Shown piece after piece: positions 49,578 through 61,469 of a DNA stretch of 64,000 nt. The notes beneath the pieces are model-generated. The model ran no database searches. It saw nothing but the letters and a program-made list of their open reading frames with translations, and was not told the DNA's origin. The number at the start of each line of letters is the position of its first letter. Positions within the stretch are counted from its first letter, which is position 1. The DNA comes from Owenia fusiformis. Taxonomy: Eukaryota; Annelida; Polychaeta; Sabellida; Oweniidae. The DNA lies in contig CAIIXF020000004.1 in NCBI GenBank assembly GCA_903813345.2, positions 5,663,525 to 5,727,524 of the forward strand, given 5' to 3'. The position numbers and the translations under genes are program-made.

Positions 49578-52500
49578 CTACTGAATCAACATAGTGCTGA
49601 ATTTAATAGGCAAGGACAATGATATATGTTCATACCACATACAATCTGAATCACTGACAGGACAAGTCCCCCCTGTTGGGTAACGTCCATTCAAGGAGCA
49701 CATGGCGCAGGCATTGTACCACCAAGGCCCAGTGAACAAAGTTGCACAACTGTTCGTGACAGCGTCATCGTTATCGGAATCTTGTGTACTGAATGGGTAG
49801 CCATTAGTCGCTTCAGCTGGAGAAGCTAACCACCCACCGAAGCAATCCCCTGCGTTTCCACTGTACCCGAGTGCATTGACCGTGTATAGGCTCGCTTCGT
49901 CACCAACTGTGAAATTTGTGTACATTGCCTCGTATTCATTCGTGTTGAAGTATGTCAGCTTGATTTTCAACTTTGTAGGAGTAGATCCATTTGTTAAAGC
50001 ATGGATATGTTCATTTCCCAACCAATGCTCACCAGACACACTGCCAAATCCTGATTTATACTCTGCCCAATTTCGGTAGAAATCAATACTGCCATCTTCC
50101 CGTCGCTGAATTCGAACCCACCCTCCATCGACTAAATCTTCGCAGTATACTTGCAATGGGGTCGAATACGTCGGGGGAAGAATCTCATAGAGTCCATCTT
50201 GTGTGACCCCTCGAGATGAAATTTCTGAACAACTAACAGGAAGCGGGAGGCAGTCAGACGGCTAAAATATATAAAGTCAAAATATTAGAAAAATGACTAA
50301 TTTAGTAGAATAAACAAATATTTCATTCCAAAGACGATAATGTAAATTATGTTTCATATTAAAGATAATGCCCAATACTTTTGTACAAATTATGTATCAT
50401 GTTCAAAAATTCTATTTCAAGCAAAATTACGTCATTGTGTACATGTACTTTAGAAATAATCAATGATGTGGGGTTGAAACATATGGCAGTGGTGATTGGG
50501 CGTATTTGGAAATCATTCATCAATTTTCATGTATTATAAAATGGACCCATATTAGTATCTTCCTTGCAAGACAATTTCCATTTATGGAATACTATGATGA
50601 AATACATGAGACAAGACATTAACATACAAAAGGCTACTACATGCCATTTGTTACAGACATCGAAAACCGTCCACAAAAAAAGTTGGAGACTATAACACAC
50701 TACCCTACCTCGATAGCGCATGCGCGAATTTTTTGGCTTTCAATCAGGTCGCTTTTGAGTATATCGACTGCTTAGTGAAAAGGTTAATACGTTTGGTGCT
50801 CGGAGTGAGTCAATATTGCTATTCGCTGAACTTCAGTGGTGCAATAGTGAAGTCCATGTTCCAAGTTATATGATAGTTGAAGAAATAATGTAAATAATAT
50901 CGTTTTAAATTTTAAAATATTTGATATGTCATAATACACGGTACACAGCTGCAAAAGTTGATCAATACAGGGTACAAGGAATGTAAATTGTTCAATAGTA
51001 CAGGGAGCGAGAAAGTAAGCTGATTATACAGACATACTATGTCCCGATCTCATGTATATTTACGTTGCAAACAGTGAAAATAATACTAAAAAGGCCGCCT
51101 GTTGATGCTGTAGAGGTGATATGACGTCGTATTTCTCTATTATTGTAAAAAAACCTAATACTAGATCGATGTAGTCTTATATGACGTGTTGAATGTCAGA
51201 TGTTTTTGGATGGTATCTGCTCCAGTGATTTTGCATTTAATCATGAAACGCTCATCACAAGACACCTCGAAACAAACATTATCCTCCTTGTGACAAGAGG
51301 AAAAATGTTTCACAATATGTTATGCCTTACGGCAAAGTAAAGATACATTTCTGGAACGACTATTTTGCATCTTAAGATTTTAGAAAAACAATTAATTCAC
51401 AAAAGTACAGTTGAATAACATACTTGAAAACGTATCCACATATAACACGATGACAAGCAGTTTAAATAACAGTTTACTGGGGTTTTGTTACATATCAATG
51501 TAACATTTTCGAAGGGAAACTTACATGCTCCCTGTACGTTGACAGATTTACTGAAATGTATCGTGTATTGCATTAAGTTTTGCTTCACTGCGACCACTAT
51601 TATCTATCTTTGCCTATAGTGGTTTTTTGCCAACAATATTCTACAAACTGCTTGATGAATCAATTCTATGTCTGGTAGAACACTAAAAATAAATGTAAAA
51701 TGTATTTTACGTTCAGAAATATGGAATTAAACCCACGTCCTCCATTTGCAACTTAGCTGTACCCTGTTTCCCTTTTAAACGTGGTCACGTGGTAGGGTAG
51801 TGTGTATAACAATATGTCACCACTTGTGGTGATGCCATAATAACAGTATGTAAACTGCAATTAGGCTCTCGTTTGATTGATATAAAATCACATACACGTT
51901 TCAATGTATGGTAAATGTGAACCGACAATCCCTGTTCTCAGCCATGTCAGCTCTGTCAAATAATGTAGACTACATGTACCTGCGCGCAGAGTATAGTAAT
52001 AAACTACTGAGGAACGATTCCATTAATCTTACTTTTGAAAAGCTATATCAAATAATATAACCAGACTCCATTAAAGGCCCACTTTGGGAATTTTTACCAC
52101 ATTTTTTGACACCACATCAAAGCATCAAGAAATTTAATATTTTCAATCTGTCCAGCTTTTCTATCAAGTTTTTATCAATGTCATCGAAATCTGGCAAAGT
52201 TGTTTGTATTACATGATACACCCATTTTTATAAATGTGTCGCCATCTTTTAAATCAATAGTAATTCAAAACATGCACTTTGTTTAACATGTGCATGCATG
52301 TCTTATGATCTCTGAACTTAAAATGCCTTTTTTCTATGTGATTTATCTTTTTATTGGTTCAATATTAAATGAAAACAAACTTTGTGTCATATTTGAGCAA
52401 GTGTGTGAATACCATGTTTCAATGATTATATTTTTATTTTTTTGTTCTAAATTAAGTATAGTGCGCCTTTAACCATTGATGAGTGCAGCGTCAGGGTTAT

Positions 52501-55500
52501 TGGAACCTTTCCAACAGATAAAAGATTATTGAATTATTTTTACCCGACGTCCTTGAGGCTAGAATCGTGATCATATCAAAAGCACCATTGTTTTGGCTTT
52601 TTGAACACATGTCATAATATCGACAAAGGCTCCCAAAGAGGGAGTTCAGATTCTGGGCTCACTTGAATGAATAAACGCAAGGAGATAACGCGTCTCGAAC
52701 TGACGACCTCGTGGTTACGGCGACAGTGGTTAGCTAAGCATCTTTAGTGCATTATTGTTACAAAGTTATTCAATTTTAGTTAGCCAAATATTGTGAATTG
52801 TATGTTATTCATTAGCCTGTCATTTTTTTGATAACTGAATATGTCATCTTTAGATCCATAGTATTGTCTATTTTGATATTCTTGTCACTTCGTTATTTGT
52901 GTAATACTATATTACTTCGTTATTTCAAGATTAGTCAGATCAATAATCAAAATCATCACTTGGAAGCATATTTCTCCTTTTATTTCTGCAACTCTACACC
53001 AGTTATGACATTATCCTTTCGGAGCCCCATATAGGTATCAGAATAAATATAATTGTAGATAAGAAATGGAGAAAATATATCAATATCCTGTTTGTTATTT
53101 ACTATTGGTTCATTATTGGTAATTGTATTGAAAAAGTATTAAATTATTTATTAAAGTCATAAAGAAGGTCAAGTCAAAAACCTCATGGCAATTCACACAT
53201 CGTCGATATATCTATATCAGTTATCTAGTTCCAATATGTGTCTATCTATATGCGTCATTGAATTATCAATACAGAAAACGTGTAGTTGTCACTTAGCAAT
53301 TTCAAATTACAAGTATCGCCACGTTCAAATCACGTCTTTGACTTTATAGAACAGCTTGGTAAGACATGGATCCATTGTATGATTTGCTTGATATTTTTTT
53401 ACCATGCAGTTACATTCTCAAATCACGCACAGTCAACATTAAATAAACCGTATACAGCCTACAGACTCCACATTAAGCTGCCAGCTTGTGAACATTTTCA
53501 TATCATGTTCATATCACGTCAAATTCTTCCAATAATCATTCCTGTCCCCTAAGGTAAAATCATTACTTCAGACCGAAACGTGACTGATATTTCTTCAATT
53601 GGTTTAAATAACACGATTCAAAGGCTTCAATAATGATATTCGATCTAAAGGAGAAAATCCAAAGGAAAGACTTTTTAATGAAAATGTATTTTGATACGTT
53701 TCTGATACTTAAGACAAATCTCTTTCAATTACAGCCCGATAATCTTGTTATAACCATCCTTGTTTCAGAATCAAATAACCTGATACAATATAACATTTTG
53801 TTGCTATTCCATTCTTTGCATGTAATTTGGGTTACAAATATACGATGTATGTACGCCATTTGTATTTAGAAAATTTGAATTTATTTTGAAATAAATTCTG
53901 ACCATTCTGACTATTTTTTGAGTGATCTTTGGCCAAAGGAGTGGTATCAATATGGAGAACTTTTTGAACACACGTCTCTTTTAAACCAGTCATAGAAAAA
54001 ATCAAAACATTTAACACATCGTCAATTTAATGGTCATCTTTTGAATGGCAACAATATAATTACTCAATCTGCCGGGCGCCGTAATGAAAATCGTAGCAAA
54101 TGTGACCAAGGCATTACAGAACCACTACACAGCTCACATAGCTGGTTACCATTGTCATGATTGAACGGACAACAAACAAAACTTAATGTCAAACCCCTCA
54201 GTATACGTTGTGCATACAAGTAGATATTGCCTAAAAAATCTAATACTTACAGCAAACCCGTCTGAGAAGTAGTATGTTTTAGTCGCCGTTGCCTCAATTG
54301 AACAATCGGATTCAAAACCTATATGGATCTCGCATAGCTGGTTATCATTGTCGTAATTGAATGCCACACAACTTCTCTGTACGCAGTGAAACAGACAATG
54401 GTGTTTAGTAGTTTGAAAGAAAGCTTCAATAGGTTGTTGAATCAGTGCATGACCTCGATACATGCTGAATAGCACTCCAGTCGTTCCATTGACATCTGAA
54501 AAATTGAAAGAAATTATCTTATGAAATAATAGATAGATATAGACATGGACGCCCGAAGGGAGGGGGGGATGCGTTTGGTGCAACAACACATACCTTTTGA
54601 TCAAATCATTTGAGTTATTTACCCAGGGGATTTCGTTCATTTTGTTTAGGAAAAATCTTGAAGGAAATAAGAATACCTTTGTAAGTGTAACACTTTTACA
54701 GTCCCTTGACCCACTGACTTAATGTTAATCAAACTTCCCTAAATCGAACACATCCTAAGTGGAACACTTTTCACAGTCCCTTGACCCACTGACTTAATGT
54801 TAATCAAACTTCCCTAAATCGAACACATCCTAAGCGGAACACTTTTCACAGTCCCTTGTCCCACTGACTTAATGTTAATCAAACTTCTCTAAATCGAACA
54901 CATCCTAAGCGGAACACTTTTCACAGTCCCTTGTCCCACTGACTTAATGTTAATCAAAATTCTCTAAATCGAACACATCCTAAGTGGAACACTTTTCACA
55001 GTCCCTTGGCCCCCTGACTTAATGTTTATCAAACTTCCCTAAATCGAACACATCCTAAGTGGAACACTTTTCACAGTCCCTTGACACACTGACTTAATGT
55101 TAATCAAATTTCTCTAAATCGAACACATCCTAAGTGGAACACTTTTCACAGTCCCTTGACCCACTGACTTAATATTAATCAAACTTCTCTAAATCGAACA
55201 CATCCTAAGTGGAACACTTTTCACGGTCTCTTGGCCCACTGACTTAATATTAATCAAACTTCTCTAAATCGAACACATCCTAAGCGGAACACTTTTCACA
55301 GTCCCTTGGACCACTGACTTAATATTAATCAAACTTCTCTAAATCGATCACATCCTAAGTGGAACACTTTTCACAGTCCCTTGACCCACTGACTTAATAT
55401 TAATCAAACTTCTCTAAATCGATCACATCCTAAGTGGAACACTTTTCACGGTCCCTTTACCCCCTGACTTAATATTAATCAAACTTCTCTAAATCGATCA

Positions 55501-56387
55501 CATCCTAAGTGGAACACTTTTCACGGTCCCTTTACCCCCTGACTTAATATTAATCAAACTTCTCTAAATCGATCACATCCTAAGTGGAACCCTTTTCACA
55601 GTCCCTTGACCCACTGACTTAATATTAATCAAACTTCTCTAAATCGAACACATCCTAAGTGGAACACTTTTCACAGTCCCTTGGCCCCCTGACTTAATGT
55701 TAATTAAACTTCTCTTAATCGATTACATCCTAAGTGGAACACTTTTCACGGTCCCTTTACCCCCTGACTTAATGTAAACCAAACTTCTCTAAATCGATCA
55801 CATCCTTAGTGGAACACCTTTCACAGTCCCTTGACCCACTGACTTAATGTTCATCAAACTTCCCTAACTCGAACACATCCTAGTGGAACACTTTTAGTGA
55901 AACAAATGGCATTCCACTTACACATGTTTTAATGTATTATTAATACTAGTTTATTTAATCATATTGGAATCAATTTCTTAGACTAATATTCTGAAGTGAA
56001 AGTTGTCCTTTTACAGTTGTAAACCTGCTATCAGATTTTCATTTCATGAATCCTCCTCGTATAACTATCATTTCCTTGCAAAAATCAACATCACCCTGTG
56101 GGAATAAAAAAATAATCTTTTCCTTTTTCCAATTTTCCTACATTAAAAATATTTCTCATGTGCAAAAGTGCAAGGTTTAATGTATGCAATGTAGATGTAA
56201 TATAGTTTTGCATAAAATGGTTTAAGATTTCTAATATGACTAATTTTAATGGATTTTATAAGGCTTGTAAAATATTGATAATCCATGACTGACCCATTAC
56301 TTCAAAGTTTAAAATAAATTTTCTGAACTTACCTTTGAAAATTCCAAATAAAATAAAATAGAAATATATTCTTGGATTGCAGAGCAT
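49578..56387 (-). CDS. Secreted Apple/PAN plus fibrinogen C-terminal domain protein, 3 exons
   Basis: Exons on the minus strand: 56387-56333, 54495-54251, 50261-49578; phases match and 984 nt gives 327 aa plus stop. Exon 1 encodes a signal peptide (MLCNPRIYFYFILFGIFK). Exon 2 is one PAN/Apple domain with the Cys pattern HHCLFHCVQRSC then NQLC. Exon 3 is a fibrinogen C-terminal domain with the GGWVRIQRR start, NWAEYKSGFG, GEHWLGNEHIH, the Ca2+ loop DSDNDD and the WWYNACAMCSLNG ligand-pocket region. Such fibrinogen-related proteins act as secreted lectins in invertebrate immunity; that role is inferred from the family. The C-terminal ~20 residues after MWYEH are atypical, and the gene's last ~110 coding bases are the seed of a tandem array. 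Intron 1 carries the 75-bp array. Confidence 0.87.
50262..54250. other. Intron 2 of the fibrinogen gene; no gene seen
   Basis: This 4-kb intron is AT-rich. Near 50640-50720 and 51780-51840 it holds parts of a dispersed sequence (TTGTTACAGACATCGAAAAC, AAAAGTTGGAGACTATAACA and ATATGTCACCACTTGTGG) also seen at 59860-59990 and 61950-62020. Nothing else could be supported. Confidence 0.5.
54690..55935. repeat. 75-bp array (~16 copies) inside a CAGTAAAACCTG-family MITE
   Basis: TCACAGTCCC recurs every 75 bp (54771, 54846, 54921, 54996 and on to ~55820). Each unit ends TAAGTGGAACACTTT, the end motif of the MITE family. The right edge CCACTTACACATGTTTTAATG is the MITE's right terminus. So a MITE of ~150 bp seems to have grown by expansion of its core. 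It lies in intron 1 of the fibrinogen gene. Confidence 0.9.
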
Positions 56388-56884
56388 TCTTTTTCTTTCT
56401 TCTTGATCCTCTCTATGACAACTTATTTCTCTATTAACGTTAACCCCCTTTACAATATCTTTGAATACTTGAATATATCTATTTTTCTTTTATAGTCGCT
56501 TCGAATTCGTTCATTTATCAGATATTGGGTATTCGATATAAGTATTGTAAGACATGTCTAATTCACACACTTAATTTTCACAAATTCAGTTAGTTTCATA
56601 GATTTTTGGTACATTTTAAAGACTTTTTACACAGTAAACACATTGTAAGCCGACATGCCAATTTGATATTACATGCATATCTGAAAACAGGCCAAAATAC
56701 TGAAAATGACAAATGTTGGATATTGAGGAAATTTTGCTGAGAGTTTTAAGGATGTGGATTGTTTTTAAATTTAAATTCACTTAAAAGGCACATTTCGGCC
56801 TAAATGAGAAAAAAACTAGAAATTAATATCTTGCATTCGCACCCATTCCTGGTATTTATATACAAATCGTACACATTAATATTG

Positions 56885-57135
56885 TTACGCGGTATATGGC
56901 ATACATTCATGGTTGCGCGGTATTTGTGATACGGGTGAATATGCCATACTCACCTGCGGTATATGGCATATTCCGCAGGTGAGTATGCGATATTCCGCAG
57001 TGAATATGCAATACATTGATTTCAGTGAATACCCGATACTCACCTGCGGAATATGTCATACTCACTTGCGGAATATGCCATATACCGCAGGTGAATATGA
57101 CATATACCGCAGGTGAATATGACATATACCGCAGG
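56885..57135. repeat. Cluster of ACCGCAGGTGAATATG motifs in both orientations
   Basis: About ten copies of a ~24-bp motif (CATATACCGCAGGTGAATATG and its complement) alternate in direction, forming many small hairpins. The same motif recurs at 57435-57500 and 18890-18950. The open frames seen here on both strands are by-products of this symmetry. Confidence 0.85.
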
Positions 57136-57333
57136 TGAAAACGTGATACAGAAAGCCTTTATTTGATTGGTTGCTAGAATCGACTCTAAATGTAAAACTA
57201 CACTGGATAACCAATATAGTTAGTGCGTCGAGTACTAATATATGAATCCTGGATTGATTGAGTAAGTTTATTACGCGAGATTGGTGACTGATACTTCTGC
57301 TAAGTTAATATATTCGATACACAGTACTGTTGA

Positions 57334-57500
57334 TTCAGTAATCATTGTAATAATTTATAACGTTTTACTTGTTCGTTCAATCTATGCAATTGACTTAATT
57401 GCGTACTTCCGTATCACGTTCTCATTGGTTAGTGTGTATGCCATATACCGCAGGTGAATCTGTCATACACCGCAAGTGAATATGCCATATTCGTTGCGGA
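57334..57500. repeat. Dispersed repeat, partner of 18791-18948
   Basis: It matches 18791-18948 from TCAGTAATCATTGTAATAAT to GTGAATATGCCATATTCGTT with moderate divergence, and again ends in the ACCGCAGGTGAAT motif. Confidence 0.8.
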
Positions 57501-58035
57501 ATATGACATATTTTTGTATCGTGTTTACCGCGTAACAAATATCGCCATCCAGAACTACAAATGTAACATAATGATGCGTTTAACAGTAACCGGACCAGGG
57601 AAAACGCTGACACTGCTTAAACACCTTGATATGTCAAAAAGCATTATTCTTTATGTTATTCAATATTCTACAATTAATAAATGTTTTATTTATTCTTCTT
57701 TAATCTGTTTTGATATTGGACTAAAAAGTAATGCATTGAAAGATCTGAGTAAATTTACAATATCGGAATGGTACAAATAAAATGCTCTTAATATGATTGT
57801 ATCCACGTTAGTTTATTGAAATGTTTCGTCTTCACTCAATAAATGTATTTCATCGAACATCTAACTAATCAACCCTTTTGTTATTTATTCAATTTATTTA
57901 TCGTACCTTCCTTCTATATGGTCTTGGAATGTATAATTACATAAATATGATTAAGTTGAAAATCGTCATTGACGGGCACGCACGGTAATCCGGCGCTTCA
58001 TAAGTTATACGCGATATTTGTTCATTTACCAATCA

Positions 58036-58079
58036 GGGGGGGGGGGAGGTGGTGCAAGCAACACCTCCCCCCCCCCCCC
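58036..58079. repeat. G-tract/C-tract hairpin
   Basis: A run of nine G followed by AGGTG pairs perfectly with CACCT followed by a C run, around the loop GTGCAAGCAA. The downstream bases (ATGACAAAATATTG, TCAAAATCATACAGTTTTT) resemble the G-tract repeat at 26900. Confidence 0.85.
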
Positions 58080-58309
58080 ATGACAAAATATTGTTTCAAA
58101 ATCATACAGTTTTTCACCATGTTGAATACTTTTCAAGTGATTTGAGGTTAAACTGGTCATATGACGCTCCCTTCGAAAGGGCTATTCTCGGTTTGAAGAA
58201 CGAAGTTTACATAATATAGATTTGAATGACATTTCTAGATTTTTCATAAAAAGTACACTGACAAGGCATTAACATGACAAAATGTCACCACCTAAAACAA
58301 TTTGGTCAA

Positions 58310-59830
58310 TTTAAAGCAAGTTGGAAAATACCTTTTGACATTAAGAAGGTTTGATTTGAACTTCTTAGAACATGTAGATGATTTTGAAAAAAATTCGTCA
58401 ATTTGAAGCAAGTTGAAAAAATACCTCTTTGACTTTTTTTGACATTGAGAAGGTCATTGAAGGTCAAATGTCAAGTCAGATTTGAACTTCTGAGAACATG
58501 TGGATGATTTTGAAAAAATAATTAAGTAAATTTGAAGTAAGTTGAAAAAAGACCTTTTTGACCTTGAGAAGGTCATTGAAGGTCAAATGTCAAATCTAAA
58601 GTCAGATTTGAACTTCTGAGAACATGTAGATGATTTTGAAAAAAAAATTAGTCAATTTGAAGCAAGTTGAAAAAAGACCTTTTTGACCTTGAGAAGGTCA
58701 TTGAAGGTCAAAGGTCAAATCTAAAGTGAGATTTGAACTTCTGAGAACTTGTAAAAGTCAAATTTGAACTTCTGAAGAGATGTAGATGATTTTGAAAAAA
58801 AAATTTGGTCAATTTGAAGCAAGTTGAAAACAGACCTTTTTGATCTTTTTTGACCTTGAGAAGGTCATTAAAGGTCAAATGTCAAATCTAAAGTCAGATT
58901 TGAATTTCTGAGAACATGTAGATGATTTTGAAAAAAAAAATTAGTCAATTTGAAGCAAGTTGAAAAAAGACCTTTTTGACCTTTTTTGACCTTGAGAAGG
59001 TCATTGAAGGTCAAATGTCAAATCTAAAGTCAAATCTAAAGTCATATTTGAATTTCTGAGAACATGTAGATGATTTTGAAAAAAAAAATTTAGTCAATTT
59101 GAAGCAAGATGAAAAAAGACCTTTTTGACCTTTTTTTGACATTGAGAAGGTCATTGAAGGTCAAATGTCAAATCTAAAGTCAGATTTGAATTTCTGAGAA
59201 CATGTAGATGATATTGAAAAAAAAAATTAGTCAATTTGAAGCAAGTTGAAAAAATACCTTTTTGACCTTTTTTTACTTTGAGAAGGTCATTGAAGGTCAA
59301 ATGTCAAATCTTAAGTCAAATCTAAAGTCAGATTTGAATTTCTGAGAACACGTAGATGATTTTGAAATTTTTTTTAGTCAATTTGAAGCAAGTTGAAAAC
59401 AGACCTTTTTGACCTTTTTTGACCTTGAGAAGGTCATTGAAGGTCAAATGTCAAATCTAAAGTCAGATTTGAATTTCTGAGAACATGTAGATGATTTTGA
59501 AAAAAAAATTTAGTCAATTTTAAGCAAGTTGAAAAAAGACCTTTTTGACCTTTTTTGACTTTGAGAAGGTCATTGAAGGTCAAATGTCAAATCTAAAGTC
59601 AGATTTGAAGGTCAAATGTCATATCTAAAGTTAAATCTAAAGTCAGATTTGAATTTCTGAGAACATGTAGATGATTTTGAAAAAAAATTTAGTCAATGTG
59701 AAGCAAGTTGAAAAAAGACCTTTTTGACCTTGAGAAGGTCATTGAAGGTCAAATGTCAAATCTTAAGTCAGATTTGAACTTCTGAGAACATGTAGATGAT
59801 TTAGAAAAAAATTGAAGTCAGTCTAAACAG
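58310..59830. repeat. Minisatellite of ~120-170-bp units (AAGGTCATTGAAGGTCAAA)
   Basis: About ten to twelve units each contain TTGAAGCAAGTTGAAAA, GACCTTTTTGACC, GAGAAGGTCATTGAAGGTCA, AATCTAAAGTCAGATTTGAA and CTGAGAACATGTAGATGATT. Unit length varies through small duplications of the GACCTTTTT and CAAATCTAAAGT parts. No gene. Confidence 0.93.
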
Positions 59831-59859
59831 TATTTGTTAAGTTATAGGAAGTTGTAAGA

Positions 59860-59990
59860 AATTGTTACAGACGCCGGACGCCAACCACCAACCGCCGGAC
59901 GCCGGACGCCAACCACCAACCGCCGTCGCAAAAAAACGGAGACCATAACAATATGTCACCACTTTTGGTGGTGACATAATAATCGAGACT
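59860..59990. repeat. Dispersed repeat with GACGCCGGACGCC core
   Basis: TTGTTACAGACGCCGGACGC is followed by two CAACCACCAACCGCC blocks and ATATGTCACCACTTTTGGTG. Shorter relatives lie at 61950-62020, 50650-50720 and 51815-51840. It is probably part of a widespread mobile repeat. Confidence 0.6.
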
Positions 59991-60168
59991 TGTATTTCAT
60001 TGAATCGGTCTACTGCACCATTATTCCTGCTTCGGACAATTGTGATATTTTTACAGCTTGTAGATTTAAATGTCCTCTTTTGATAATTCATATTTGATTT
60101 GAGTGATATTTTTCATGAACAAATTATTTGCCCAGGAGACTGTTCTCCAAACCGAGAGACGTGTCCTT

Positions 60169-60176
60169 ATATATAA
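60169..60176 (+). promoter_or_regulatory. Possible TATA box
   Basis: CTTATATATAAGG fits a TATA box about 110 bp upstream of the ATG at 60285. It supports, weakly, the putative first exon there. Confidence 0.35.
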
Positions 60177-60284
60177 GGTGACACTACCCACAATTCAATT
60201 AGACAAAGGGCCTGTATTGGTATACTTCCCCAGTGAATAACTTCGGCAGCCATCAGTCCAAATATTAAATTTTGTTCCTAAAGA

Positions 60285-60459
60285 ATGATGCGTCAGAAAT
60301 TCAAAACAAAGAATATAAACCTGTTAAAATCTCGATCACCAGGATGTTCAAAGATGGAACTTCGAACCGCAAAACTTTTGGAGAAAAGTGTATTATTCTT
60401 AATCATGATTCTTCTGGGATTTATACTTCATATTATTTACATACCAAATTGCAAGTTCT
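60285..60459 (+). CDS. Putative first coding exon of a type II membrane protein (partial)
   Basis: From the ATG, 58 codons run to a strong donor (TTCT|GTAAGT) at 60460. The peptide has a basic N-terminus (several Lys and Arg), then one hydrophobic segment, SVLFLIMILLGFILHIIYI (about residues 35-53), so the topology is that of a type II anchor such as those of Golgi glycosyltransferases and sulfotransferases. No later exon was found in the 3.5 kb to the window end, so it may continue beyond 64000. The family cannot be named. A TATA-like box lies upstream. The alternative is a chance frame. Confidence 0.4.
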
Positions 60460-61130
60460 GTAAGTAGTTGCCATATTGCAAAAAACGGTCCATAAGACAT
60501 GCATTTTGAAAAGGTTTTATGATAAATAAGTTCTATAGGATATTTTGCACAATAGGCCTTTCCAGTTAATCCTGCCACCATTTTTGTACATGAAAAAAGC
60601 TAGGATATATTGGTTAGATTGATGATGTCATTGGTTGTTGGTAGCAGTCTGTCCAAGTGAAAATAAGTTTATCTTATTAATAATTTTGAAAAATAACAAC
60701 CAACTTCATCAATCTAGTTAATATATTATAGATTCTTTGACCTATCAAAAGGTGTGAAGGTTCACTGGAAAGGTCTATTAATGCAATGTTTTCCGATTGA
60801 TCGACATTCACTCATCGAATCGAATATCTATTGATCTTATTTAATGATTATTCCACACATAGCTAGGAAAGGTGCGTCAAATTCGAGCCAATTAGAACAC
60901 AGTTTGTCAAATAATCTATAATTATATCATAGGGAATAACAAGCCAGGTACACGCGCTTATGTAGGTCAAATGTCTGAATGAATTTTTCCAAATGAATTG
61001 TGGATGATTTAATCCACTCGTGCGTTATTTTCTAGACTTTGCATTCGTGCTGACTCACTCATGTCAGGAAACAACACACATTATTCTACAATTCATTAAC
61101 TCCTTTAATGAATGATCAAGTTTACGTACT

Positions 61131-61324
61131 GGAGGTGTTTCGCACAACGGGTTATAGCAAAAAGTTTCCACAACAGCATCTTGTTTTAATTGAAATACTA
61201 GGCACGGGACTAGGCATGGGCAAAAATCTGGCGAATGCGTTACGTTTTAGATAAGTTGAGCTAAAAACGTACCCTTTGCATTCGTTCGACTTCGCCTCGT
61301 CAAACGTTGTGCGAAACCTCTGTA
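61131..61324. mobile_element. ~194-bp MITE with GGAGGTGTTTCGCACAACG ends
   Basis: TGGAGGTGTTTCGCACAACG and CGTTGTGCGAAACCTCTGTA are near-perfect inverted ends. Near its right end it contains TACCCTTTGCATTCGTTCG, the left terminus of the 85-bp element at 3111, so the small element may derive from this type or be inserted in it. Confidence 0.7.
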
Positions 61325-61437
61325 GCTCTAAATTCTAGTCTTTTTTATACCCTTTGTTCAAAGGCTAACTTACATTGTACTTACTATACGTACGTACAAA
61401 CTAAAAAAGTAACTTTCAGATTACGCCTTTGATCCAA

Positions 61438-61469
61438 CCATGGGCTTTCAACTAGAATTGAAAGCCCAT
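61438..61469. repeat. Perfect 13-bp palindrome arms
   Basis: CATGGGCTTTCAA and TTGAAAGCCCATG surround CTAGAA. It is a stable small hairpin; no T-run or gene context gives it a role. Confidence 0.9.

Noticed and set aside
52680-52735. tRNA gene or tRNA-derived SINE on the minus strand
   Set aside because: GTTCGAGAC and a GAGGTC-like arm resemble a tRNA 3' half, but the 5' acceptor strand and a SINE tail were not found.
56907-57125. Open frames on both strands with repeated ISHTHLRNMPYTAGEY-like peptides
   Set aside because: They come from the alternating inverted motif; symmetrical open frames on both strands indicate a repeat artefact.
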